This document shows positions 26,958-35,164 of a stretch of DNA of 50,238 nucleotides, piece by piece. The first letter of the stretch is position 1. Every line of letters begins with the position of its first letter. The stretch is from JBAQMG01 sp049302575 (GTDB taxonomy: Bacteria; Bacillota; Desulfitobacteriia; Desulfitobacteriales; Desulfitobacteriaceae). A model generated the notes under the pieces. That model did no database searches. It was not told the origin of the DNA and saw nothing but the letters and a program-made list of their open reading frames with translations. Location: contig JBAQMG010000046.1 of the NCBI GenBank assembly GCA_049302575.1, positions 1 to 50,238 on the forward strand, written 5' to 3'. The translations under genes and the position numbers were made by a program.

Positions 26958-27931
26958 GAGCATGCTCCTTTAATCATATGTTTCGGTTTCTTGGCAAAAC
27001 AATGTCTTCCTTCAATAAAACGCACGGTACCAGTTTTCCCCCGCATTACTATCGTATGCGTCTCTGCTCCATGAGCCGTAAACGTAACACCCTTCAAGAG
27101 ATGTCCTTCTGTAATTCCTGTTGCGGCAAAGAAAACATCATCACTTCTTACTAAATCGTCTAAAGTTAGCAACTTATTCACATCATCAATACCCATAGCT
27201 TTAGCTCGCGCGATTTCTGCGTCATTTTCCGGCCAAAGACGCCCCTGCATTTCTCCACCCATACAGCGTAATGCGGCTGCCGCAAGTACTCCTTCTGGAG
27301 CACCGCCAACACCTATCATTATATCTATACCTGTACCTTCAAAGGCACAGGCTACTGCAGGTGAAACATCACCATCAGAAATCAAATTGATTCGGGCACC
27401 ACAATCCCGCACATCTTGAATAAGTTTTTGGTGACGTGGCCGATCTAAAATCACTACCGTTAGATCGCTCATCTCTTTATTTAAGGCATCGGCTACATTC
27501 GTTAAATTTTCTCGCACAGTCGCATCTAAATTGATACGCCCCACAGCCGCAGGCCCTACGCATATTTTATCCATATACATATCAGGCGCATGCAATAGTA
27601 TGCCCTTTTTGGCGATAGCTACAACAGCAATAGCCCCGTTCAGGCCTTTAGCAACAATATTAGTCCCTTCCAAAGGATCCACCGCCACATCTAACTCGGG
27701 CAGTTCACCAGTACCTAGACGCTCGCCGATATAGAGCATAGGGGCTTCATCCATTTCCCCTTCCCCTATAACCACTGTGCCACTCATATGTAAAGTGTCA
27801 AAAACCGCTCGCATGGCTTCAACTGCTGCATCATCAGCAGCCACTTTATCTCCTCGACCTACCCAACGCGCTGATGCCAAAGCAGCCGCCTCAGTCACTC
27901 TGGCGAATTCCATAGTTAATTCTCTTTCCAA
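26954..27931 (-). CDS. glpX: class II fructose-1,6-bisphosphatase
   Basis: Gluconeogenic phosphatase making fructose-6-phosphate. 325 residues. Signature stretches are RVTEAAALASARWVGRGDK, IGEGEMDEAPMLYIGE (metal ligands) and VDPLEGTN (substrate-phosphate region). The start is probably TTG at 27931 after GGGGGG, since the family N-terminus (ERELTMEFARVTEAA) begins there; an ATG six codons in is the alternative. It works with the aldolase and transaldolase genes upstream. Confidence 0.95.
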   Translation of the reverse strand: MERELTMEFARVTEAAALASARWVGRGDKVAADDAAVEAMRAVFDTLHMSGTVVIGEGEMDEAPMLYIGERLGTGELPELDVAVDPLEGTNIVAKGLNGAIAVVAIAKKGILLHAPDMYMDKICVGPAAVGRINLDATVRENLTNVADALNKEMSDLTVVILDRPRHQKLIQDVRDCGARINLISDGDVSPAVACAFEGTGIDIMIGVGGAPEGVLAAAALRCMGGEMQGRLWPENDAEIARAKAMGIDDVNKLLTLDDLVRSDDVFFAATGITEGHLLKGVTFTAHGAETHTIVMRGKTGTVRFIEGRHCFAKKPKHMIKGACS

Positions 27932-27947
27932 AGTTATACCCCCCCTT

Positions 27948-27972
27948 ATTCGATGTTCGATGTTCGATGTTT
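27948..27972. repeat. heptamer repeat block upstream of glpX
   Basis: ATTCGAT, GTTCGAT, GTTCGAT and a partial unit. Confidence 0.75.
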
Positions 27973-28090
27973 AAGTTTAACTTCTTTTTATTTGTGCATC
28001 AAAACATCTATACAAGCTTCATTCTAATTGTAAGTCATATTTCAAGAACATAAGACTATTGTGACATACTTTGGGGGGGCTTTCAAGATG

Positions 28091-28118
28091 TAATGCATAA
28101 TTCATAATTAAGCATTAC
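28091..28118. repeat. heptamer repeat block (AT-rich class)
   Basis: TAATGCA, TAATTCA, TAATTAA, GCATTAC; the same word class as the tract at 21168-21455. Confidence 0.65.
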
Positions 28119-28163
28119 AAGAGGCATTTGCTTACCCTACAAAATGGCAAGCAAATGCCGAAA

Positions 28164-28219
28164 ATCAGAAGTTGGAGGTCAGAACACAGAGGTCAGTTGT
28201 CAGAGGTCTGAGACCTCTG
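28164..28219. repeat. heptamer repeat block (GTCAGAG class)
   Basis: About eight units (ATCAGAA, GTTGGAG, GTCAGAA, CACAGAG, GTCAGTT, GTCAGAG, GTCTGAG, ACCTCTG). The same class encodes the UvrA tail at 4274-4315, here on the other strand. Confidence 0.75.
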
Positions 28220-28232
28220 ACCTAATGTTCTA

Positions 28233-28274
28233 GTCGTACATAGTACATCGTGTCTCTTACTTCGAACCTCGAAC
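28233..28274. repeat. heptamer repeat block after fsa
   Basis: Six units (GTCGTAC, ATAGTAC, ATCGTGT, CTCTTAC, TTCGAAC, CTCGAAC), ending five bases from the fsa stop codon. Confidence 0.6.
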
Positions 28275-28279
28275 ATCAT

Positions 28280-28918
28280 TTACAGCTTCTTCCAATCAGC
28301 TAAGAACTTCTCAATCCCAGCATCTGTCAACGGATGTTTAAAGAGTTGACGCAAAACATTAAAAGGTACCGTTGCGCAATCTGCCCCAATCTTAGCCGCT
28401 TCTGTCACATGGACGGGATTACGAATACTTGCCGCAATCACCTTCGTAGCTAGATCGTGAACAACAAAGATATCGCGAATATCTTCAAGAAGTTTTAAAC
28501 CATTTTCTCCAATATCATCAAGTCTACCTAGAAAAGGGCTGACATAGGTCGCGCCAGCTCTTGCAGCTAATAATGCCTGAACTGCACTAAATATCAACGT
28601 TACATTAGTCTTAATACTTTCAGAAGTCAAAACTTTAACCGCTGCAAGGCCTGCTTCGGTCATCGGTACCTTCACAACAATATTAGGATGAATTCCTGCC
28701 AAAATCCGTGCTTCAGCAAGCATTCCCTCAAAATCCAAAGCAATCACTTCAGCGCTAATAGGCCCATTTACTCTTCCTGTAACAGCACGCAAAAGAGCAT
28801 GGAAATCTTTCCCTTCCTTGGCGACTAGACTAGGGTTCGTCGTTACCCCGGAGATAACGCCCATATTCCAAGCTTGGGTAATTTCCTCTAAATTTGCTGA
28901 GTCCAAGAAAAATTGCAT
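28280..28918 (-). CDS. fsa: transaldolase / fructose-6-phosphate aldolase family (TalC/Fsa)
   Basis: Small class I aldolase-fold enzyme of 212 residues. N-terminal FFLDSANLEEI, GVTTNPSLVAKEG, the Schiff-base lysine in VVKVPMT, and NVTLIFSAVQALLA with SPFLGRLDDIG. Family members act as transaldolase in the pentose phosphate pathway or as fructose-6-P aldolase; sequence alone does not separate the two. In Firmicutes the spo0F-linked copy is normally called transaldolase (B. subtilis ywjH). Confidence 0.9.
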   Translation of the reverse strand: MQFFLDSANLEEITQAWNMGVISGVTTNPSLVAKEGKDFHALLRAVTGRVNGPISAEVIALDFEGMLAEARILAGIHPNIVVKVPMTEAGLAAVKVLTSESIKTNVTLIFSAVQALLAARAGATYVSPFLGRLDDIGENGLKLLEDIRDIFVVHDLATKVIAASIRNPVHVTEAAKIGADCATVPFNVLRQLFKHPLTDAGIEKFLADWKKL

Positions 28919-28946
28919 ATCCTCAATTCTCCCATTCTAGATAAAT

Positions 28947-29801
28947 TTATGCTTTTCCATTACTACCAAAGACCCTTATTTTCTCCCTGATTATAGCAAT
29001 AGCTGCCGTACGGGCGGGACCTAACACATTTCGCGGATCAATCTCTTTGGCATTTCCTTCTAAGACTTGACGAGCAGCCAAGACGAAGGCTTCACGAATG
29101 TTGGTATCTATATTTACCTTACAAACCCCAAGCGAAATCGCTTCACGAAGTGCCTCATCAGGAACACCTGAAGAGCCATGCAAAACAATCGGAGTCTTGA
29201 CACGTGCCACAATTTGCTTTAACCGTTCAAAATCCAGTTCGGGAATTCCTTTATATTGACCATGGGCTGTTCCTATAGCTATCGCCAAAGAGTCTACTTC
29301 TGTTGCCTGAACAAAGCGTTCAGCTTCTGCCGGATCTGTAAACATCGCTTCACGAGCACTAACTGTTATATCATCTTCGGTTCCGCCAATCTTACCTAAC
29401 TCAGCCTCTACGGAAACCCCTAATGGCCTAGCAACCTCAATCACTTTATTCGTAAGGGCAATATTTTCCTCTAAAGAATGTTTTGAACCATCAATCATAA
29501 CTGATGTAAAACCATTCCTAATACATTGCATAACCTGATTAAAGCTCGTACCGTGATCAAGATGCAACGCGACAGGAACACTGGCTCTTTCTGCTGCCAA
29601 ACGAGTCAATCCGGCGATAAATTCTACCCCAGCGTATTTAATGGCACCCTGACTTGCTTGAATAATCACCGGGGCACCCTCTGCCTCTGCAGCTGCTACT
29701 ATCGCTTGAACAATCTCCATGTTATTACAATTAAAGGCTCCCACTGCATAATGCCCTTCCTTGGCCTTTTGAAGTAACTCTGTGACTGAAACCAAACTCA
29801 T
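28947..29801 (-). CDS. fba: class II fructose-bisphosphate aldolase
   Basis: Zinc-dependent glycolytic and gluconeogenic aldolase, 284 residues. Metal and active-site motifs are ALHLDHGTSF, IGTAHGQYKG and VLHGSSGVPDE; KVNIDTNIREAF binds substrate phosphate. The start follows GAGGAGGAA, which also encodes the last three glutamates of the upstream zinc-ribbon gene, so the ribosome site lies inside that gene. Only 28 bases separate it from fsa. Confidence 0.95.
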   Translation of the reverse strand: MSLVSVTELLQKAKEGHYAVGAFNCNNMEIVQAIVAAAEAEGAPVIIQASQGAIKYAGVEFIAGLTRLAAERASVPVALHLDHGTSFNQVMQCIRNGFTSVMIDGSKHSLEENIALTNKVIEVARPLGVSVEAELGKIGGTEDDITVSAREAMFTDPAEAERFVQATEVDSLAIAIGTAHGQYKGIPELDFERLKQIVARVKTPIVLHGSSGVPDEALREAISLGVCKVNIDTNIREAFVLAARQVLEGNAKEIDPRNVLGPARTAAIAIIREKIRVFGSNGKA

Positions 29802-29803
29802 AT

Positions 29804-30475
29804 CTATTCCTCCTCGTTTATTTTCGCTAAATGTTGCCCGCGCAACAAGCGATTAATTAGCCAAGTCTTATTTTCTTCTAAATATAACGAACTCAAGCCT
29901 TCCACCAATCGGATTTTTTCTAGGCTATCTGAATAGATTATCCCTAAAGCTTCACAATATTCGCAATAAAGTTCAATTCTATCCGGCAGGAGTTCAAAAG
30001 CTAGCTGCCGATTACCACATCCACATCCTAATTTATCTTCTTTAGCTAAATGATGAAGATGATCAAGTAATTTAAGCATGGCCTCAGGGTTTTCAAATTC
30101 TTCATAACCTAATTCGTCCGCCAATTCACCTATGAATTTTTCTCGTTCTTGACAGGCCTGGGTCACCTTTTGTTTCGGACCTATAAATCCAACAATCGCT
30201 CTAACCTCTGGGCAAATCAAGGGTAAGACTCCTTTTCCCCATATCGCCCGACGATTTAAGCGTAAATAGTGGGTCTCCCCACAGAAGGTACAATGATAAA
30301 ATAAACTAAATTGCCGACGATTATGGCTAGATACCTTTAATAAAGGTGTACCACAGTGGCATTTTAAATTTTCATGTCCTAGCTTAGGAAATGCAAAAAG
30401 CGAAAGAGCTTGAAACTCCAACTCTCCACAATTTGGACATTGGGTCGCCACGGTCGTGGTTGTTGCTAGAATCAT
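29804..30475 (-). CDS. zinc-ribbon protein of unknown function
   Basis: About 223 residues, no transmembrane segment. Cys pairs form several zinc ribbons: CPNCG near 12, CHCGTP near 39, CTFCG near 63, CGCG near 150 and CEYC near 174. The middle is helical and acidic (GELADELGYEEFENPEAMLKLLDHL). I do not recognise a named family. The ATG at 30475 has GAGGTGA seven bases upstream; the open frame starts at a GTG three codons earlier. It sits between spo0F and fba, and its stop is coupled to fba through a shared ribosome site, so a link to carbon metabolism or sporulation is possible but unproven. Confidence 0.75.
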   Translation of the reverse strand: MILATTTTVATQCPNCGELEFQALSLFAFPKLGHENLKCHCGTPLLKVSSHNRRQFSLFYHCTFCGETHYLRLNRRAIWGKGVLPLICPEVRAIVGFIGPKQKVTQACQEREKFIGELADELGYEEFENPEAMLKLLDHLHHLAKEDKLGCGCGNRQLAFELLPDRIELYCEYCEALGIIYSDSLEKIRLVEGLSSLYLEENKTWLINRLLRGQHLAKINEEE

Positions 30476-30560
30476 GATTCTCACCTCTTTCTATATCATA
30501 TACTTCGGCAAACATTAAGATTTTCCTGCCTCCTAATTTATTACCCACTGTTCTTTCACA

Positions 30561-30602
30561 TTATAAAATGCAGCTGCTTTTCCTACGAAAGCTAGCTGCA
30601 TT
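30561..30602 (-). terminator. terminator after spo0F
   Basis: Stem AATGCAGCT/AGCTGCATT continuing as GCTTT/AAAGC with one bulged base, seven-base loop, then TTATAAT on the minus strand. Outer bases TTTCACA/TGTGAAA extend the symmetry. It separates spo0F from the zinc-ribbon gene. Confidence 0.75.
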
Positions 30603-30617
30603 GTGAAACCCTCGCAA

Positions 30618-30983
30618 TTAATTATTTTCGTTGAAAATCTCTTTGACTTTATCACGTAGCTCAAAAATATCAAAGGGTTTACTTATATAATGAATAACAT
30701 CTAACTCTTTGGCCTGTTCCATGCTTTGCGCATCCCCATAAGCAGTCATCATCATAACGTCAACTTTCTTATCCAAGGCTCTAATTTTTCGCAAAGTATC
30801 TATTCCATTCATTCCAGGCATCTTCATATCCATCAAAATGAGATCAGGCTGAAAACTCCGCAAAATTTCAAGAGCTTCTACACCATCGGCTGCCATTTCT
30901 ACAGAATGGTTATCCTCTTTAAACATCTCGAAAAGAAGACGCCTGACCCCAAGTTGATCATCTACGATAAGGATGTTAGCCAC
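30618..30983 (-). CDS. spo0F: sporulation phosphorelay response regulator Spo0F
   Basis: Single-domain receiver of 121 residues, phosphorylated by sporulation kinases and passing phosphate towards Spo0A. Acidic pocket Asp8/Asp9, phospho-acceptor Asp52 in LILMDMKMPG, Thr80 in MMTAYG, Lys102 in SKPFD. No output domain. The GTG start has AGGAGG nine bases upstream. The position between pyrG and fba matches spo0F in Bacillus, and the upstream sigma-H-like promoter supports the name over a generic CheY-like label. Confidence 0.9.
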   Translation of the reverse strand: MANILIVDDQLGVRRLLFEMFKEDNHSVEMAADGVEALEILRSFQPDLILMDMKMPGMNGIDTLRKIRALDKKVDVMMMTAYGDAQSMEQAKELDVIHYISKPFDIFELRDKVKEIFNENN

Positions 30984-31023
30984 AGCATTTATCCTCCTAC
31001 TCTACGATTAGAGTTTTGATAGA

Positions 31024-31053
31024 AGATTCTGGATTGCCATTTAAAAATCCTGC
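31024..31053 (-). promoter_or_regulatory. sigma-H-type promoter of spo0F
   Basis: Minus strand GCAGGATTT, 12-base spacer, CCAGAATCT. This fits the sigma-H consensus RNAGGAWWW with a 12-base gap and the GAAT core of the -10. A TGTAGAAA at 31058-31065 just upstream is one base from a Spo0A box core (TGTCGAA). In B. subtilis spo0F is transcribed by sigma-H under Spo0A control. Confidence 0.65.
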
Positions 31054-31091
31054 TTTATTTCTACATTTTTGAAATCTCTGTTATAAAAAAA

Positions 31092-32693
31092 TTAATTGGT
31101 TAATGGAAGCGCAGCCTTAATAAACTCTCGGAAAAGAGGATGTGGTCGATTAGGACGAGATTTAAATTCAGGATGAAACTGTGAGGCTATAAACCAAGGA
31201 TGATCTGGGTATTCAATAATTTCCACTAGTCGCCCATCAGGAGATGTTCCAGAAAATCGAAGACCCGCTTCTTCCAACTCATTTCGAAATTGATTATTAA
31301 CTTCATAGCGATGCCGATGGCGCTCATATATCACCTCATCTTGGTAGGTCTCAAAGGCCTTACTATTCACTAGTAATTTAGCAGGAGAAAGTCCTAAGCG
31401 CATCGTTCCACCTTTATCTTCAATGTCCTTTTGTTCTGGCAAAATATCAATTACAGGATAAGCGGAGTCAGCATCAAATTCGGTGCTATTCGCACCTGCC
31501 ATACCACAAACATGACGGGCAAATTCGATCACAGCACATTGCATACCTAAGCAAATACCCAAGAAGGGCACCTTTTCCTCACGAGCAAAACGAATAGCCT
31601 CGATTTTGCCTTCTATTCCCCGATTTCCAAACCCTCCAGGTACAAGTATCCCATCTACCCCTTTCAAGTATTCCTTGGCGGAAGCACTTTCAAGTTCCTC
31701 GGCATTAACCCAACGGACCTGTACTTTAGCCCCAAGTTCCGTCCCTGCATGACGTAAAGCCTCAGCAACACTGAGATAGGCATCAGGCAACTCGACATAT
31801 TTACCGACAATAGCAATCTCGGTTTCGCGAGTAGGAGACTTGATCTTTTCCACCATGGCCTTCCATTCTGTCATATCTGCTACCGGTGCTTCAATACCCA
31901 GTCGACGCAGAACTATATCATCTAACCCTTCCTCTTGTAAGATTAAAGGCACTTCATAGATCGTTGGAGCGTCAAGACACTGGATAATAGCATCGCGATC
32001 AATATCACACAATAAAGCCAATTTTTCCTTCATATCATTTGAAAGTTCATGTTCAGAACGACAGACCAGAATATTAGGTTGAATCCCAATCGCTCTGAGC
32101 TCCTTAACGGAGTGTTGGGTTGGTTTGGTCTTTAATTCCTTAGACGCAGCCAGATAGGGTACCAAGGCTACATGAATATAAATTACATTCTCCCTCCCGA
32201 TATCAGTACGCATTTGGCGAATAGCTTCTAAAAAGGGTAACGATTCTATATCTCCGACCGTCCCACCAATTTCAGTAATCACAACATCTGGATGGCTTTC
32301 TCGTGCTACACGATAAATCCGTTCCTTGATTTCGTTAGTAATATGTGGGATAACCTGTACCGTTCCCCCAAGGTAATCCCCTTTACGTTCTTTACTAATA
32401 ACTGACCAATAAATCTTACCAGTTGTAACGTTACTATTTTTTGATAATGGTACATCAATAAAACGTTCATAATGACCAAGGTCCAAATCCGTTTCTGCCC
32501 CATCATCTGTTACAAATACTTCTCCATGTTGATAAGGACTCATGGTTCCAGGGTCAATATTAATATACGGATCAAATTTTTGAATAACAACTTTTAAACC
32601 CCTGTTTTTCAGGAGACACCCTAGGGAAGCAGCCGTAATGCCCTTGCCGAGAGAGGAAACCACCCCACCTGTTACAAAAATAAGCTTTGTCAT
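31092..32693 (-). CDS. pyrG: CTP synthase
   Basis: Amidates UTP to CTP using glutamine and ATP. 533 residues: N-terminal synthase domain (KLIFVTGGVVSSLGKGITAA P-loop-like) and a C-terminal class I glutamine amidotransferase with nucleophile Cys in FLGICLGMQ and the His/Glu pair in FHPEFKS. It has a 200-base leader carrying a promoter and terminator-like hairpin upstream. Confidence 0.97.
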   Translation of the reverse strand: MTKLIFVTGGVVSSLGKGITAASLGCLLKNRGLKVVIQKFDPYINIDPGTMSPYQHGEVFVTDDGAETDLDLGHYERFIDVPLSKNSNVTTGKIYWSVISKERKGDYLGGTVQVIPHITNEIKERIYRVARESHPDVVITEIGGTVGDIESLPFLEAIRQMRTDIGRENVIYIHVALVPYLAASKELKTKPTQHSVKELRAIGIQPNILVCRSEHELSNDMKEKLALLCDIDRDAIIQCLDAPTIYEVPLILQEEGLDDIVLRRLGIEAPVADMTEWKAMVEKIKSPTRETEIAIVGKYVELPDAYLSVAEALRHAGTELGAKVQVRWVNAEELESASAKEYLKGVDGILVPGGFGNRGIEGKIEAIRFAREEKVPFLGICLGMQCAVIEFARHVCGMAGANSTEFDADSAYPVIDILPEQKDIEDKGGTMRLGLSPAKLLVNSKAFETYQDEVIYERHRHRYEVNNQFRNELEEAGLRFSGTSPDGRLVEIIEYPDHPWFIASQFHPEFKSRPNRPHPLFREFIKAALPLTN

Positions 32694-32820
32694 CTGTGTT
32701 TACCCCTTTCCTTTCTCTGCACCCAGAATATCCTGCCAGATACTTCTATACTCTACTAATTTGTATATACTAGTCAGAAATTAAATTTGTGGGAGCATAG
32801 ATACAATAAATAGCCAAAAC

Positions 32821-32853
32821 ATAAAAAAGCTAGTCCGCAGAACGCACTAGCTT
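32821..32853 (-). terminator. terminator or attenuator in the rpoE-pyrG spacer
   Basis: Stem AAGCTAGT/ACTAGCTT with an inner GC pairing, followed by six T on the minus strand. It lies between the promoter at 32871-32899 and pyrG, so it can serve as the rpoE terminator, a pyrG leader attenuator, or both. Confidence 0.8.
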
Positions 32854-32870
32854 AATTTTTCCACAAAATA

Positions 32871-32899
32871 ATTTTAGTATTGTTTTATGTCATTGTCAA
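32871..32899 (-). promoter_or_regulatory. promoter at the rpoE stop codon, probably for pyrG
   Basis: Minus strand TTGACA, 17-base spacer, TAAAAT. The TGA of TTGACA is the rpoE stop codon. Transcription would start about 15-20 bases before the terminator-like hairpin. Confidence 0.65.
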
Positions 32900-33333
32900 G
32901 GTTCCCCCCATTTGTGCTCGCGTCTTTCATTTTCCTGTTCAAAGGAATTCTCTATTTCCGAGATCCCATCTTCCATGTCAGATTCTTGCTCCTCCACATC
33001 CTCATTAACCTCTTCGGAAAATTCTTTATCTATTTCATCGTCATGGGCAGTTGCTTTATTCGCTAAAGTAATCGTAGCTAGCTTTTTAGCACTACGGGTT
33101 GGTACCCAGGCCTTTAAACTCCATTCACCTTGCCCAGCATACGCAAATCTTGTATCTAAATTAATTTGCGTTAATACAGAGGAAATTTGCGTAGCATCTA
33201 TTGGCAAGTCTAAGCGAGAAAGCACTTCTACAATTAAGTCATGATAATTTTTAGGACTACCCTGTATTTGTAATAATTCAAAAGCAAGATCTACTTCAGA
33301 TAATTTAGGCCCTCGGTTTACAGAATGAGTCAA
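32896..33333 (-). CDS. rpoE: RNA polymerase delta subunit
   Basis: Firmicute-specific accessory subunit of RNA polymerase that promotes enzyme recycling and sharpens initiation-NTP control. 145 residues: N-terminal HARE-HTH domain (LSEVDLAFELLQIQGSP to GEWSLKAWVP), then a very acidic, unstructured tail (EFSEEVNEDVEEQESDMED). Position next to pyrG is the classic Firmicute arrangement. Confidence 0.88.
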   Translation of the reverse strand: MTHSVNRGPKLSEVDLAFELLQIQGSPKNYHDLIVEVLSRLDLPIDATQISSVLTQINLDTRFAYAGQGEWSLKAWVPTRSAKKLATITLANKATAHDDEIDKEFSEEVNEDVEEQESDMEDGISEIENSFEQENERREHKWGEP

Positions 33334-33475
33334 AATTTCTCCACCACCTTTCTCATATTGACAAAAAATGTAATTAGATGATGCCTACTTTTCTTGATAT
33401 GAATACCACTATATTCGACTCACGCCTAAATATTTCCTGCTAAAGTATAGCTTCGCTTAGAATTATATGATAACC

Positions 33476-35164
33476 TTACATTCTTTCTGGTGCTGTTACT
33501 CCCAACAATCCTAAAACATTGGCCAATACTTGTTTTGTAGCTAGTACTAACGCTAGGCGGGCTCGCCTCAAATTATCATCTTCAACCAAGACCCGTTGTG
33601 AATTATAGAAAGTATGAAAAAGTCCAGCCAAATCCAAGACATATCTTGCTAAACGGTGTGGTTCCATCAGGCGGGCTGCAAGAGTAATTTCTCCCGGCAA
33701 ATCGGCTAATTTTTTAAGCAAATTTCTTTCCTCAGAGCTTTGTAAAAGAAGCTTTAATTCCTCGGCTGACGGTACCTGCGCTGTATTAACCCCTAGCTCC
33801 AGCGCTTGACGTAAGATACTACATAACCGGGCATGGGCATACTGAACATAGTAGACAGGATTATCTGCAGATTGGGATTTTGCCAAATCAAGATCAAACT
33901 CAACCGTTGAATCTGGGTCACGCAACATAAAGAAAAAGCGTGCGGCGTCTTTTCCAACTTCATCCATCAATTCACGCAAGGTAATGTATTGTCCGGAACG
34001 CTTGGACATACGAATAGCTTCACCATTCTGGATCAAACGGACTAATTGCATGAGAATAATCTGCAGTGAATTAGGATCATAGCCCAAGGCCTCCATAGCA
34101 CCCTTCATTCTGGCAACATGGCCGTGATGATCAGCTCCCCAAATATTGATTACCTTATCAAAACCACGTCCGAATTTATTGCGATGATAAGCAATATCTG
34201 CGGAAAAATAAGTAGGCGTACCGTTACTTCGTACCACTACCTCATCTTTTTCATCTCCAAAAAGAGTGGACTTAAGCCACATAGCCCCTTCCTTCTCGTA
34301 GATATAACCCTGCTTCTCTAAATCTTCCATGGTTGAACGTACAGCGCCAGAATCATATAGAGACTGTTCACTAAACCAGTTATCATATTCCACCCCAAAA
34401 TCCCGCAATGTTTGGCGAATTTGACCCATCTTCTCATCCAAGGCATATCTTACGAGAAACTCTCGTCTCAAGCTTGGGTCTACAGAAACATATTTATCCC
34501 CAACATTAACGATCAAACCTTTCACGGTTTCCACCAAATCCTCGCCGTGATATCCACCTTCCGGAAAGGGAGCATCCTGACCCAGTTGTTGAAGATAGCG
34601 AGCTTCAAGTGATAACGCAAAGTTTTGAATTTGGTTACCCGCGTCATTAATGTAAAACTCCCTACTAACCTCATAGCCAGCCATTGCCAATAAAGATGCC
34701 AAGCTATCCCCTAAGGCAGCCCCACGGGCATTTCCCATATGTAAAAGACCCGTGGGATTTGCACTAACAAACTCAACCTGAACCTTTTGGCCTAATCCCA
34801 GATTAACTTGACCGTATTTTTCGCCCTGAGCAAGCACTTCGGGAATGACTTCGGTTAACCAATTGGACTCTAAATAAAAGTTAATAAACCCTGGGCCAGC
34901 GATTTCGCTTCGCTCAATCCAAGTCCCTCCGGTATCTAAATATTTAATTATAATAAGTGCAATATCTCGAGGCGAGCGCCTCGCTTGTTTCGTCAAAACC
35001 ATCGCTAGATTAGTAGCTAAATCCCCATGCTGTTTTTCTCGGGGTTCTTCCAAAACACACTCCGGCAAACTCTCAAAATTCAATTCCCCACCAGCTTTGG
35101 CAGCCTCTGCAGCAGCCACTATAGCTTCTAAAACCCGTTCTTTAAGGATCTCGTATACACTCAT
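33476..35164 (-). CDS. argS: arginyl-tRNA synthetase
   Basis: Class I aminoacyl-tRNA synthetase charging tRNA-Arg. 562 residues: N-terminal Add-1 domain, HIGH signature as HMGN in PTGLLHMGNARGAALGD, KMSK-like loop MSKRSGQ, DALR anticodon-binding C-terminal domain ending VTAPERM. Its ATG overlaps the stop of the DUF1934 gene as ATGA. The 142 bases downstream, to rpoE, carry no visible terminator. Confidence 0.97.
   Translation of the reverse strand: MSVYEILKERVLEAIVAAAEAAKAGGELNFESLPECVLEEPREKQHGDLATNLAMVLTKQARRSPRDIALIIIKYLDTGGTWIERSEIAGPGFINFYLESNWLTEVIPEVLAQGEKYGQVNLGLGQKVQVEFVSANPTGLLHMGNARGAALGDSLASLLAMAGYEVSREFYINDAGNQIQNFALSLEARYLQQLGQDAPFPEGGYHGEDLVETVKGLIVNVGDKYVSVDPSLRREFLVRYALDEKMGQIRQTLRDFGVEYDNWFSEQSLYDSGAVRSTMEDLEKQGYIYEKEGAMWLKSTLFGDEKDEVVVRSNGTPTYFSADIAYHRNKFGRGFDKVINIWGADHHGHVARMKGAMEALGYDPNSLQIILMQLVRLIQNGEAIRMSKRSGQYITLRELMDEVGKDAARFFFMLRDPDSTVEFDLDLAKSQSADNPVYYVQYAHARLCSILRQALELGVNTAQVPSAEELKLLLQSSEERNLLKKLADLPGEITLAARLMEPHRLARYVLDLAGLFHTFYNSQRVLVEDDNLRRARLALVLATKQVLANVLGLLGVTAPERM

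Larger units (their letters stand above)
27932..28279. other. 348-base gene-free spacer made largely of repeats
   Basis: Between fsa and glpX. Contains four heptamer blocks (27948-27972, 28091-28118, 28164-28219, 28233-28274), an 11-base stem at 28123-28159 (GGCATTTGCTT and complement, 15-base loop), a ten-base stem GTCAGAGGTC/GACCTCTGAC near 28199-28221, and a seven-G run at 28074. No open reading frame of note and no clear promoter. Confidence 0.7.

Noticed and set aside
27941..28081. seven-C and seven-G runs 130 bases apart
   Set aside because: Could pair, but flanks do not extend the stem; the C run is part of the glpX ribosome site on the minus strand.
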